A stretch of DNA of 46,756 bases from a virus. The stretch spans positions 1 to 46,756 of IMG/VR virus record IMGVR_UViG_3300047462_000753; one strand, 5' to 3'. Positions 6,286-13,685 of the stretch are shown here, piece by piece. Both the position numbers and the translations under genes were made by a program. Each line of letters opens with the position of its first letter. Positions within the stretch are counted from its first letter, which is position 1. The notes below the pieces were generated by a model. The model had not been told where the DNA came from and did no database searches. It saw nothing but the letters and a program-made list of their open reading frames with translations.

Positions 6286-8843
6286 ACGCCATCGCGCCCG
6301 CCGCCGACTATCAGAGTTTCCTCAAGGCCAAGATCCGCCTCGCCGGAGCCGAAGGGTTCGACGTCGATCTGGCCGACATCAATCCCGAGTTGAAGCCGCA
6401 CTGCCGGGCCATTATCCGCTGGGCTCTGGCTGGCGGCCGGCGTGCCATCTTCGCCGCCTTCGGGCTGCACAAGACCTGCATGCAGATCGAGATCATGCGC
6501 CTGGTCGGCCGGCACATTGGCGGTCGTCGACTGATCGTCCTGCCGCTGGGCGTGCGCCAGGAATTCTTCCGCGACGCCCGCGAGCGGTTCCACGGCGAGT
6601 TCGCGGTCAAGCTGAAGTTCATCCGCTCGGCCGCCGAGATCGAAGGCGATGACCTGATCTATCTCACCAATTATGAGACGATCCGCGACGGCAAGCTCGA
6701 TCCGAGGCTCTTCGCTGCCGCCAGCCTGGACGAGGCGTCCTGTCTGCGCAGCTATGGCAGCAAGACCTTCCAGGAGTTCCTGCCGCTGTTCGAGGGCGTC
6801 CGGTTCAAATATGTGGCCACGGCCACGCCGTCGCCCAACCGCTTCAAGGAACTGATCCACTATGCCGGCTTCCTCGGCATCATGGACACCGGCCAGGCCC
6901 TGACGCGCTTCTTCCAGCGCGACAGCAGCAAGGCCGGCAACCTCACTCTCTATCCCCACAAGGAGGAGGAGTTCTGGCTGTGGGTCCACTCATGGGCCCT
7001 GTTCATCCAGCGGCCGTCCGACCTCGGCTTCAGTGACGAAGGCTATGACTTGCCGCCGCTGGTGGTGCGCTGGCATGAGGTCAAGGTCGATATCTCGGGC
7101 ACCGAGGTCGAGCGCGACGGCCAGGGCCGCATGTTCCGCGACGCTGCCATCGGCGTGCAGAATGCCGCCCGCGAGAAGCGGGACAGCCTGCCGGCGCGCA
7201 TCGCCAAGCTGGTCGAGATCCGGAAGGCCGAGCCGAATAACCATTTCCTGCTGTGGCATGACCTTGAGGCCGAGCGCCACGCGATCGAAGCGGCGCTGCC
7301 GGGCGTGACCACCGTCTATGGCTCCCAGGATCTGGACGTGCGCGAAAAGGCCATCATCGAATTCAGCGATGGGCTGATCCGCGACCTCGCGGCCAAGCCG
7401 GTGATCGCCGGCAGCGGCTGCAACTTCCAGCGCCATTGCCACCGGGCCGTCTTTGCCGGCGTCGGCTTCAAATTCAACGACTTCATCCAAGCCATCTATC
7501 GCCTGCAGCGCTTCCAGCAGCAGCACCCCGTCGAGATCGACGTCATCTACGCCGAAACCGAACGCGAGGTCCGCCGCGACCTGGAGACGAAGTGGGCGCG
7601 CGACAGGGAGATGCGCGCGAAAATGAGCGAGATCATCAGGAAATTCGGGCTCGACCAGTTGCCCATGCACGAAGCCCTTTCGCGGTCGATCGGCGTCGAG
7701 CGGATCGAAGTCCGCAGCGACAGGTTCCGCGTGGCCAACAACGACGCCGTCGCCGAGGCCCGGCTGCAGCCGGAGAACTCGGTCGACCTGATCGTCACCA
7801 GCATTCCCTTCGCCAACCATTATGAATACACGCCGAGCTATAACGACTTCGGCCACACCGAGGACAACGCCCATTTCTGGGCGCAGATGGATTTCCTCAC
7901 GCCCGAGCTGCTGCGGATCCTGAAGCCCGGCCGGCTCGCCTGCATCCACGTCAAGGACCGGATCCTGTTCGGCAATGTCACCGGGAAGGGTGTTCCGACC
8001 AGCAGCCCCTTCCACGCCGAGGCCATCGCACATTATGCGGGCATGCCGGAATTCGGGATCAAGGGGCACGGCTTCGACTATCTGGGGCTGATCACCATCA
8101 TCACCGACGTGGTCAGGGAGAACAATCAGACCTACCGCCTCGGCTGGTCGGAGCAGTGCAAGGACGGCACCAAGATGGGCGTCGGCTCGCCCGAATATGT
8201 GGTGCTGGTCAGGAAGCCGCAGACCGACCGGACGCGCAGCTACGCCGATCTTCCGGTGGTCAAGGACAAGGCGGACTATTCCCGCGCCCGTTGGCAGGTG
8301 GACGCCCACTCCTTCTGGCGGTCGAGCGGCAACCGCCAAATGACCGCCGAGGAGCTGGCACTGCTCGGCCCCGGCAAGCTGGCCACCGCCTTCACCGATT
8401 TCAGCCTGGCGCAGATCTACGATTACGAATTCCACGTCAAGATCGGCGAGGAACTTGACCTCCGCAGCGCGCTCCCCAGCACCTTCATGTCGCTGGCACC
8501 CGGCTCCCACAATCCCGATGTCTGGCACGATGTCCAGCGCATGCTGACGCTGAATGGCGAACAGGCGAAGCGCGCCGTCGAGCAGCATGTGTGCCCGCTC
8601 CAATTCGACATCGTTGATCGCCTGATCGAGCGCTACAGCAATAAGGACGAGGTGGTCTATGACCCCTTCGGCGGCCTGATGACCGTCCCCTACCGGGCTA
8701 TCCTCAAAGGTCGGCGCGGCCAGGCATCTGAACTATCGGCCAGCTACTTCTTCGACGGGGTTCACTATCTGCAGGCGGCGGAGAAGCAAGTCTCGATGCC
8801 GACGCTGTTCGACCTCATGGCGCCCGGCGAGGCTGCCGAATGA
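6282..8843 (+). CDS. SF2 helicase-DNA methyltransferase fusion
   Basis: 853 residues in two parts. Residues 1-470 are an SNF2-like helicase: motif I FGLHKT (Lys64), motif II LDEAS (about 149-153), motif III TATPSPN, and motif VI FIQAIYRLQRFQQ. Residues about 475-853 are an N6-adenine/N4-cytosine-type methyltransferase in permuted order: catalytic-loop motif TSIPF (about 506) before the SAM-binding motif DPFGGLMTVPYRA (about 793). This architecture recurs in phages of alpha- and betaproteobacteria. The unusual residues, His in motif I and IPF for PPY, seem to be family features rather than decay. It may translocate on DNA while methylating, to evade restriction (inference). It overlaps both neighbours as ATGA. 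Confidence 0.87.
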   Translation: MNAIAPAADYQSFLKAKIRLAGAEGFDVDLADINPELKPHCRAIIRWALAGGRRAIFAAFGLHKTCMQIEIMRLVGRHIGGRRLIVLPLGVRQEFFRDARERFHGEFAVKLKFIRSAAEIEGDDLIYLTNYETIRDGKLDPRLFAAASLDEASCLRSYGSKTFQEFLPLFEGVRFKYVATATPSPNRFKELIHYAGFLGIMDTGQALTRFFQRDSSKAGNLTLYPHKEEEFWLWVHSWALFIQRPSDLGFSDEGYDLPPLVVRWHEVKVDISGTEVERDGQGRMFRDAAIGVQNAAREKRDSLPARIAKLVEIRKAEPNNHFLLWHDLEAERHAIEAALPGVTTVYGSQDLDVREKAIIEFSDGLIRDLAAKPVIAGSGCNFQRHCHRAVFAGVGFKFNDFIQAIYRLQRFQQQHPVEIDVIYAETEREVRRDLETKWARDREMRAKMSEIIRKFGLDQLPMHEALSRSIGVERIEVRSDRFRVANNDAVAEARLQPENSVDLIVTSIPFANHYEYTPSYNDFGHTEDNAHFWAQMDFLTPELLRILKPGRLACIHVKDRILFGNVTGKGVPTSSPFHAEAIAHYAGMPEFGIKGHGFDYLGLITIITDVVRENNQTYRLGWSEQCKDGTKMGVGSPEYVVLVRKPQTDRTRSYADLPVVKDKADYSRARWQVDAHSFWRSSGNRQMTAEELALLGPGKLATAFTDFSLAQIYDYEFHVKIGEELDLRSALPSTFMSLAPGSHNPDVWHDVQRMLTLNGEQAKRAVEQHVCPLQFDIVDRLIERYSNKDEVVYDPFGGLMTVPYRAILKGRRGQASELSASYFFDGVHYLQAAEKQVSMPTLFDLMAPGEAAE

Positions 8844-9475
8844 AGGCCGATGCCCTGAAGATCTTGGCGCTCCACTGGCTACGTCAACAGCATGCCGACG
8901 CCACCCTCCTGTGCGAAATGGGGCTCGGCTCCTGGAGCAGCGGCGGCCGGCTCGACGTGGCCGCCATCACCGACAGCGAGATCATCGCCGTGGAGATCAA
9001 GGGGGACGGCGACAGCCCGACGCGGCTTCCCCTCCAGGCCGAGCGCTACGCAGCGGTCTGCAGCCGGGTTTGGCTGCTGCCTTCGCCCGATCTGCGTAAA
9101 GGCTGCGAGCGCCACCGGCCGCACGGATGGGGAATGCTGGAAGTCGTCGATGGCGCCGTTCAACAGGCCGACAGATATGGCTCACCATCCGATCTGGGGG
9201 CGCGCAACAGCGCCGGGGTCATGTGGTCGATGCTGTGGTCGGCGGAAATGGGCCATACCTATCGACGCCTCGCCGTCGCCCACGCCGGCAAACTGTCCTT
9301 GGCCGGCCACCATTGCCGCGAAGGCGGAGAGCGCATTCCCCTCCACATCCTGCGGCCGGCAGTGATTGGCGGCCTGCGCGCGCGCGATTGGCGCCGTGAC
9401 GGCCAGTTCCCCAAGGAGAATGTGTGGTTGTCTGACGATAAACTGCCGGCATTGCCCGGGGCGGTGGTTGAGTGA
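8840..9475 (+). CDS. PD-(D/E)XK nuclease-like protein (MmcB/sce7726-like)
   Basis: 211 residues. The core RLDVAAITDSEIIAVEIKGD contains Asp39, Glu52 and Lys54 (D...ExK), followed by Gln67, the normal active-site layout of restriction-endonuclease-fold proteins such as MmcB and sce7726. The rest has no recognised domain. Sitting inside a methyltransferase/helicase block with four-base overlaps on both sides, it may be a nuclease or a DNA-end binding partner. Whether it cuts, and what, cannot be read from sequence. Confidence 0.7.
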   Translation: MKADALKILALHWLRQQHADATLLCEMGLGSWSSGGRLDVAAITDSEIIAVEIKGDGDSPTRLPLQAERYAAVCSRVWLLPSPDLRKGCERHRPHGWGMLEVVDGAVQQADRYGSPSDLGARNSAGVMWSMLWSAEMGHTYRRLAVAHAGKLSLAGHHCREGGERIPLHILRPAVIGGLRARDWRRDGQFPKENVWLSDDKLPALPGAVVE

Positions 9476-9951
9476 CGGCCGTCCAACCATTCCTTTTCGG
9501 CGGTTCGACCTGGATTGAGGTCCGCGACGGCAATGACACCGGTCGCGCCATCTTTGATCGGCATTATTCTCGCTATCGCTACGCAGATGGTCGAAAACCG
9601 CGCCTCTACGTCGGCCCCGGCGAAAAGATGGTGCTGCTGACGCCATGCGCCTGCGCTCTGTTCGTGTGGCGGAAGTTCATCAGCGCCGACGGCCAGCAGG
9701 GCGTCAATTGCGCTGTTTTCCGAAATGAGGGTGCCGGCCTCTCCTCAGAACTGATCCGATCGGTCGATGATCTCGCGTGGCGGCGGTGGCCCGGCGAGCG
9801 GCACTTCACCTACGTCAATCCGCGCCGGATCCGAAGCACCAATCCCGGCTTCTGCTTCATCAAGGCCGGTTGGTCGAAGTGCGGCATCACGAAGTGGAAG
9901 CGCCTGCTGATCCTTGAACGGATCCCCGAAGCCCTGGGGGCGACGGCATGA
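9472..9951 (+). CDS. Conserved phage protein, possibly Mom/GNAT-like
   Basis: 159 residues from a GTG overlapping the upstream stop (GTGA). It shows FDRHYSRYRYADGRKPRLYV, VNCAVFRNEG, LSSELIRSVDDLAWRRWPGE, TYVNPRRIRSTNPGFCFIKA and GWSKCGITKW. The order 'RHYSR - AVFRNEG - SSELI - TYVNP..I.S.NPG.CF..AGW..CG.T' recalls the GNAT-like fold proposed for Mu Mom and its relatives, which modify adenines in phage DNA. I see the pattern; the modification role is an inference from it and from the DNA-modification neighbours. A plain hypothetical protein is the alternative. Confidence 0.6.
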   Translation: MTAVQPFLFGGSTWIEVRDGNDTGRAIFDRHYSRYRYADGRKPRLYVGPGEKMVLLTPCACALFVWRKFISADGQQGVNCAVFRNEGAGLSSELIRSVDDLAWRRWPGERHFTYVNPRRIRSTNPGFCFIKAGWSKCGITKWKRLLILERIPEALGATA

Positions 9952-11372
9952 CGCAACTCCGCCCCTATCAGACCAAGAACGTCAACGAGATCCTGGCGTG
10001 CCTGCAGCGCGGCGAAGACCCGCTCTATGTCCTGCCCACCGGCGGCGGCAAGACCACCGTCTTCACCGAGGTGATCGGCAACCGGCTGGGTGACGGCTGG
10101 GAGATGTGTGTCTTCGTCCACCGGATCGAGTTGCTGCGCCAAGCCAGCGCCAGGTTGAAGGCCGAGGGCATCGATCACGGCATCATCGCCCCCGGCTATG
10201 ACCTGACCAGCCATAAGGTCCATGTGGCCAGCATCGATACGGTTGGCGCCCGCCTGGGCGAACTCGAGCCGTGGCTGAAGCGGCTGCACCTGGGCATCCC
10301 CGACGAAGCGCACCACGCGGTGGCCAACAAATGGGACCGCGTCCTGCAGCTTATGCGCCGACGGTTCGGCGTCACGGCCACGCCCTGCCGCACGGATGGC
10401 AAAGGCCTGGGCGAGACGGGGCTGTTCAAGCGGATGGTCCGGGGGCCGTCGATCGGCGAGTTGACCCGCTTGGGCTATCTGGCCCCGGCCGAGGTCTTTG
10501 CGCCGCCCACCGGGCTCGACCTGTCGAAGGTGGGCAAGCGCGGCGGCGATTATGTCCTCAGCCAGATCGCGGCGCTGACCGACACCGACGAGCTGGCGCT
10601 GTTTGCCCGGCGCTGGTACGCCAAACTCTGCCCCGGCCAGCCGGCAGTCGTCTTCTGCACCACCGTCGAGCATGCCCGCCACGTCGCCGAGGCCTTCGCC
10701 GCCGCCGGCTGGCGCGCCACCTCGGTGGACGGGTCGATGCACGCCCGCGACCGCGATGCCGCCATCAGCGGCCTGGGCGACGGCCGCGTCCAGGTGCTGA
10801 CTTCCTGCGAGCTCATCGGCGAAGGCCTGGACATCCCGGCCGTCTCCACCGGGATCCTGCTGCGCCCGACCGAAAGCACCGGCTTGTTCCTGCAGCAGAT
10901 CGGCCGCTCGCTCCGGCCGCATGAGGACAAGACCAACGCCTTCATCATCGACTTGGTGAACAATACCGCCCGCCACGGCATGTATGACGCCGACCGGCAA
11001 TGGGATCTGAACGCGGGCATTAAGGGGCTTGAGCGCGCTGTCGCCGCCACCTGGCGCTGCCGGAAATGCCATCGGGTCACGTCCAAGGCGGACGGAGCGG
11101 CCGTCATGACATGCGCCTGCGGTGCCAGCCAGAAAACCAGCGGTTTCGCCTCCGCCCAGGTCGAAAGCCACCCGCCGATCGCCGGCGTCGCCGCCGACAC
11201 GCTGATGCGCATGAAGTTTCAGGACGCGGTGCCGCTGCTCAAGACGTCGGCTGATCTGATCGCCTACGGCAAGCTGCGGAAGATGGCGCACCCCGTCGCC
11301 TGGGCCCGCAACGTCCTCGAACAGCGCACCCAGGTGCGGGCGCGCTATCAGCCGCGCAGGGCGCACACATGA
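9948..11372 (+). CDS. SF2 DEAH-type helicase with zinc ribbon
   Basis: 474 residues. Motif I TGGGKT (31-36), motif II PDEAHHA, motif III TATP and motif VI QIGRSLRPH give a complete RecQ/UvrB-like SF2 helicase of the type common in phages. Near residues 367-390 a zinc ribbon is visible (CRKCHR and CACGA). It probably unwinds or remodels DNA during phage replication or recombination. It is coupled to neighbours on both sides by ATGA overlaps, so it belongs to the same translational unit as the methyltransferases. Confidence 0.9.
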   Translation: MTQLRPYQTKNVNEILACLQRGEDPLYVLPTGGGKTTVFTEVIGNRLGDGWEMCVFVHRIELLRQASARLKAEGIDHGIIAPGYDLTSHKVHVASIDTVGARLGELEPWLKRLHLGIPDEAHHAVANKWDRVLQLMRRRFGVTATPCRTDGKGLGETGLFKRMVRGPSIGELTRLGYLAPAEVFAPPTGLDLSKVGKRGGDYVLSQIAALTDTDELALFARRWYAKLCPGQPAVVFCTTVEHARHVAEAFAAAGWRATSVDGSMHARDRDAAISGLGDGRVQVLTSCELIGEGLDIPAVSTGILLRPTESTGLFLQQIGRSLRPHEDKTNAFIIDLVNNTARHGMYDADRQWDLNAGIKGLERAVAATWRCRKCHRVTSKADGAAVMTCACGASQKTSGFASAQVESHPPIAGVAADTLMRMKFQDAVPLLKTSADLIAYGKLRKMAHPVAWARNVLEQRTQVRARYQPRRAHT

Positions 11373-11587
11373 TCATGGTGATGGCTTCCGAAATCGTCGC
11401 GCTTGAACACATCCGCATGCGGCGCCGGGACGGTTGGAGCCTTTTCGATTGCCGGTGCGAAGTCCGGCTGTCCGCGACCATGCGCGGAATGACGGTCGAC
11501 CTCCCGCTGGAAAGCTGGGACGACGTGGTGTTGGCGCTCAGCGCCATCTGGGATGGCCTGCCGCACGGCCAGGGGGCCATCGAATGA
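11369..11587 (+). CDS. Small protein between helicase and replication protein
   Basis: 72 residues, MIMVMASEIVALEHIRMRRR and onward, ending VVLALSAIWDGLPHGQGAIE. Both ends overlap neighbours by four bases (ATGA). Several ATGs within the first six codons leave the exact start open. Alternating beta-like strands (SLFDCRCEVRLSATMRGMTV) are visible but no known motif. Position suggests a replication accessory role. Confidence 0.6.
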   Translation: MIMVMASEIVALEHIRMRRRDGWSLFDCRCEVRLSATMRGMTVDLPLESWDDVVLALSAIWDGLPHGQGAIE

Positions 11588-12402
11588 GCGCCTCACAGCC
11601 CTGGTTGAAATTCTACCCCTCCGATTGGAGGGCGGACCAAGCTCTGCGTGTCTGCACCCTGGCGGCGCGCGGATTGTGGATCGAATGCATGTGCCTGATG
11701 CATGAGGCCACCCCCTACGGCCAACTTCTCATCAACGGACGGCCGCCGACAGACATGCAGCTTGCATCCTTGGCAGGCACCCCCGTGGACCAGATACCGG
11801 GCTTGCTCGAAGAACTGGAAAACGCGGGTGTCTTCTCTCGGACCCGCAGCGGCGTGGTCTACTCGCGTCGGATGACCCGTGATGAAAAGAAAAGGAAAGA
11901 CGGGGAAAAATCGCAAAAAACAGGCGGGAAACTCCCAAATTCGAGGCGGTCACAAGCCGCTGAAAAGAAACGAGAAAATTTGCCACCTGGGGAGGTGGTA
12001 GGCGGGGTGGTTTCAAAGCCACCTTCGACCCAGAAGCCAGAAGCCAGAAGACAGATAGAGGAAAAGGAAGAAGGTAAACCTTCTTCCCAAAACGATGGCG
12101 GCGATCTGTTCGGCGAAAAGCCGAAGCGGGGAACGCGCATCCCCCAAGGGGCTGTGCTGCCCGAGGACTGGCGGGCGTTCGCCCTATCGGAGGGTCATCC
12201 CGACCCAGAGAGGGAATGGCTGAAATTTTCGGACTATTGGCGGTCTCAACCCGGTCAGAAGGGCGTGAAGCTCGATTGGGAAGCGACGTGGCGAAATTGG
12301 ATCAGGAGGGCAATGGAAAATGGGGCAGCAAATCGAGGTACAGCCGGCAATCGCCCTCGGAACGGGTTCGTTGAAATTATCACTTCCGGAGAGCTTGGAT
12401 AG
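11584..12402 (+). CDS. Phage replication protein (DUF1376/DnaT-like), contains candidate origin
   Basis: 272 residues. The N-terminal domain (WLKFYPSDWRADQALRVCTL, then AARGLWIECMCLMHEA) is the winged-helix-type DUF1376-like module of phage replication initiators and primosomal proteins. A Lys/Glu-rich linker (about 98-185) follows. The C-terminal module (LPEDWRAFALSEGHPDPERE and WLKFSDYWRSQPGQKG, ending WEATWRNWIRRA) is typical of DnaT/O-like proteins that recruit the replicative helicase. The gene's linker DNA is AT-richer than its surroundings and full of palindromes, so it may hold the origin, as in lambda O. The first ATG of this reading frame after the upstream gene is at 11584, overlapping its stop. 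Confidence 0.8.
   Translation: MSASQPWLKFYPSDWRADQALRVCTLAARGLWIECMCLMHEATPYGQLLINGRPPTDMQLASLAGTPVDQIPGLLEELENAGVFSRTRSGVVYSRRMTRDEKKRKDGEKSQKTGGKLPNSRRSQAAEKKRENLPPGEVVGGVVSKPPSTQKPEARRQIEEKEEGKPSSQNDGGDLFGEKPKRGTRIPQGAVLPEDWRAFALSEGHPDPEREWLKFSDYWRSQPGQKGVKLDWEATWRNWIRRAMENGAANRGTAGNRPRNGFVEIITSGELG
12030..12050 (+). repeat. Three tandem CCAGAAG heptamers
   Basis: CCAGAAG occurs three times with no spacer, changing reading frame each time, so the repeat is not explained by a repeated amino-acid motif. It lies next to the inverted repeat at 12066-12087 and may be iterons for the replication protein. Confidence 0.6.
12066..12087. repeat. Perfect 10-bp inverted repeat
   Basis: GGAAGAAGGT, two bases (AA), ACCTTCTTCC. 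It is flanked by A-runs on both sides and lies in the linker-coding part of the replication gene. It could be an initiator site or an RNA hairpin. Confidence 0.6.
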
Positions 12403-13039
12403 GTTGGTGCAAGACCAAACCGAAGGGTTCTGCGGCGAGAATGGGTATGAGACCCGACCTGGGTTGTGGAAGCCGCCGGCGAACATCACCAATTCCGACC
12501 GGGAACACGCCAGATCCTTGGTTGCTCAGGCTGAAGCGGTGTGCCAGCCGGCCCCGCCTGACGCTGTTCGGAAATGGATCAGCACCGTCGGTGCCCTTGT
12601 GGCCGGAAACATGTCGGTCGAAGACGCCAGGGCCAAGCTGTCGGCCTACACCAAGTTGCTCGAAATACCGCTTGGCGTGGTTGGCGACGATGACAGCCTG
12701 AAGCGCGCCGGCCGCCGGTTCAAATGGTTCCCCGCCTATGCCGAATTGGCCGAGTTCGTCGACCAGGAACGCAGCCGTCTAGATCGGCTGGCGACGCGGC
12801 TTCGGATCATCGCCAACGGCGACGAAGATACCAAGCCAGCCAAGCCGCGCTTCCGGCCGCCGGTTCGGAAATTCACCGATGCCGAGCCGACAACCCCTGC
12901 CGAGACGGTGATCGAGGAAGACACGTCGGCGATGACGCCCGATCAGCGGCTCGCATATTGGGGCGCCAGGATCGAGGGGAAAGAACCCGCTGAAGCGCGG
13001 GCCATCGCCACCGGCACCCAAGTACAGGAGCCAGCGTGA
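12320..13039 (+). CDS. Conserved phage protein, possible helicase-loader-like
   Basis: 239 residues. The start (ATG 12320, after AGGAGG about 10 nt upstream) lies 83 bases inside the replication gene in another frame. The central part (SDREHARSLVAQAEAVC, VGALVAGNMSVEDARAKLSA, GRRFKWFPAYAELAEFVDQE) is all-helical and matches a recurrent phage protein found right after O/DnaT-like genes. From position it may be a helicase loader or primosome accessory. No ATPase motif is present, so it is not a DnaC-type AAA+ loader. The C-terminal 60 residues are disordered and Pro/Thr-rich. Confidence 0.7.
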   Translation: MGQQIEVQPAIALGTGSLKLSLPESLDRLVQDQTEGFCGENGYETRPGLWKPPANITNSDREHARSLVAQAEAVCQPAPPDAVRKWISTVGALVAGNMSVEDARAKLSAYTKLLEIPLGVVGDDDSLKRAGRRFKWFPAYAELAEFVDQERSRLDRLATRLRIIANGDEDTKPAKPRFRPPVRKFTDAEPTTPAETVIEEDTSAMTPDQRLAYWGARIEGKEPAEARAIATGTQVQEPA

Positions 13040-13071
13040 TGTTGAGTTTTGTTGAGAGAGGCCGGCCGTGA
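13039..13071 (+). CDS. Ten-codon linker ORF
   Basis: MLSFVERGRP. It starts on the last base of the upstream stop (TGATG) and stops inside the GTG start of the next gene (GTGA). It would carry terminating ribosomes across an otherwise 28-nt gap. It may be only a translational coupling device, or chance. Confidence 0.25.
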   Translation: MLSFVERGRP

Positions 13072-13277
13072 GCCTCGTGTCGTCGATCTATGGGCGAGGA
13101 CAGCCAACCCCGATGTCGGATGCCGAGATGGACGAATGGGCCAGGGAGGCGTGGCGCGGTCACAGCGACATGGTGTCGCTGCGCATCAGCGCCGTCCGAG
13201 ACGACATCATCAGGCAGGCGATCATCAACGAGTTGACGCGCCAGCATGGCGCGCGGCCGAAGCGTAAAGGGGCGTGA
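13068..13277 (+). CDS. Small helical protein, unknown
   Basis: 69 residues from a GTG at 13068. It is acidic N-terminally (TPMSDAEMDEWAREAWRG) and basic C-terminally (ARPKRKGA), with a predicted helical body (SLRISAVRDDIIRQAIINEL). No known domain. The spacing to the next gene is four bases. An early accessory function is likely by position only. Confidence 0.6.
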   Translation: MSLVSSIYGRGQPTPMSDAEMDEWAREAWRGHSDMVSLRISAVRDDIIRQAIINELTRQHGARPKRKGA

Positions 13278-13281
13278 AGCG

Positions 13282-13560
13282 ATGAAAATGACCGTCAAGG
13301 ACTTGGCGGCGCGCTTGTTGGCGCTGCCCGATCAGGAAGCCGAGGTATGGCTAGGTGCCGATAGCTTGGCTGATGAGGCGCATATCGCGATTTGGGCGGC
13401 GCGCAACGGCATAGTGCGGATCGCTCCGCGCGGAACCTATACGACAGCCGCACAGGACGCGCCGGAATGGGCGGAGCACAGGCAACACGGCTGGAGTGCA
13501 CGCTGCGAGGATGAGCCCGCACCAACCTATCTCGGCCGGCAGCCAATGAAGCACGCATGA
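13282..13560 (+). CDS. Small protein with GapR-region/ACLAME-type fold pattern, unknown
   Basis: 92 residues starting MKMTVKDLAARLLALPDQEA. The pattern 'LAARLLALPDQEAEVWLG' recurs in small phage proteins that begin with a helix and continue with short strands (VRIAPRGTYTT). I do not recognise a function. It is the last early gene, because a terminator-like hairpin starts five bases after its stop. Confidence 0.6.
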   Translation: MKMTVKDLAARLLALPDQEAEVWLGADSLADEAHIAIWAARNGIVRIAPRGTYTTAAQDAPEWAEHRQHGWSARCEDEPAPTYLGRQPMKHA

Positions 13561-13564
13561 AAAA

Positions 13565-13593
13565 CCCCGGCGACCGCGCCAACGGTTCCGGGG
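13565..13593. terminator. Terminator-like hairpin with CGCCAA loop (copy 2)
   Basis: CCCCGG pairs with CCGGGG and the inner ACCG with CGGT, leaving the loop CGCCAA. CTTT follows on the + strand. On the - strand the hairpin would be followed by TTTTT only after its last G, so it may work both ways. It closes the early operon just before the NusG-like gene. Its 19-base core is identical to 1937-1955. Confidence 0.6.
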
Positions 13594-13685
13594 CTTTAAC
13601 TAAATATGGGGATGCCGATCCCGTTCATAGATATACGCCATACCGCCCCTAGTGGCAACGGTGGCGTCGAGACGGGGGATCTTGT

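Larger units (their letters stand above)
11880..12090. other. Candidate phage replication origin
   Basis: A Lys-codon-rich, AT-richer stretch inside the replication gene. It contains A-tracts (11884-11930), CCACCT-GGGG-AGGTGG (11983-11998), GGTGG...CCACC (12006-12023), three perfect tandem heptamers CCAGAAG (12030-12050) and a 10-bp inverted repeat (12066-12087). Iterons plus an AT-rich tract within the initiator gene is the lambdoid origin layout. Function is inferred. Confidence 0.45.

Noticed and set aside
6990-8603. Leftward ORF of 537 codons opposite the helicase-methyltransferase
   Set aside because: The opposite strand has complete helicase and methyltransferase motifs. The antisense product is Leu/Ala/Gly/Asp-rich without motifs.
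6282-8843. Decayed helicase or methylase because of GLHKT and SIPF
   Set aside because: All other motifs and the frame are intact, and I believe these residues are family characters, so decay is not supported.
9810-11366. Leftward ORF of 518 codons opposite the DEAH helicase
   Set aside because: The helicase motifs on the + strand are complete; the antisense is unconvincing and has no ribosome-binding site.
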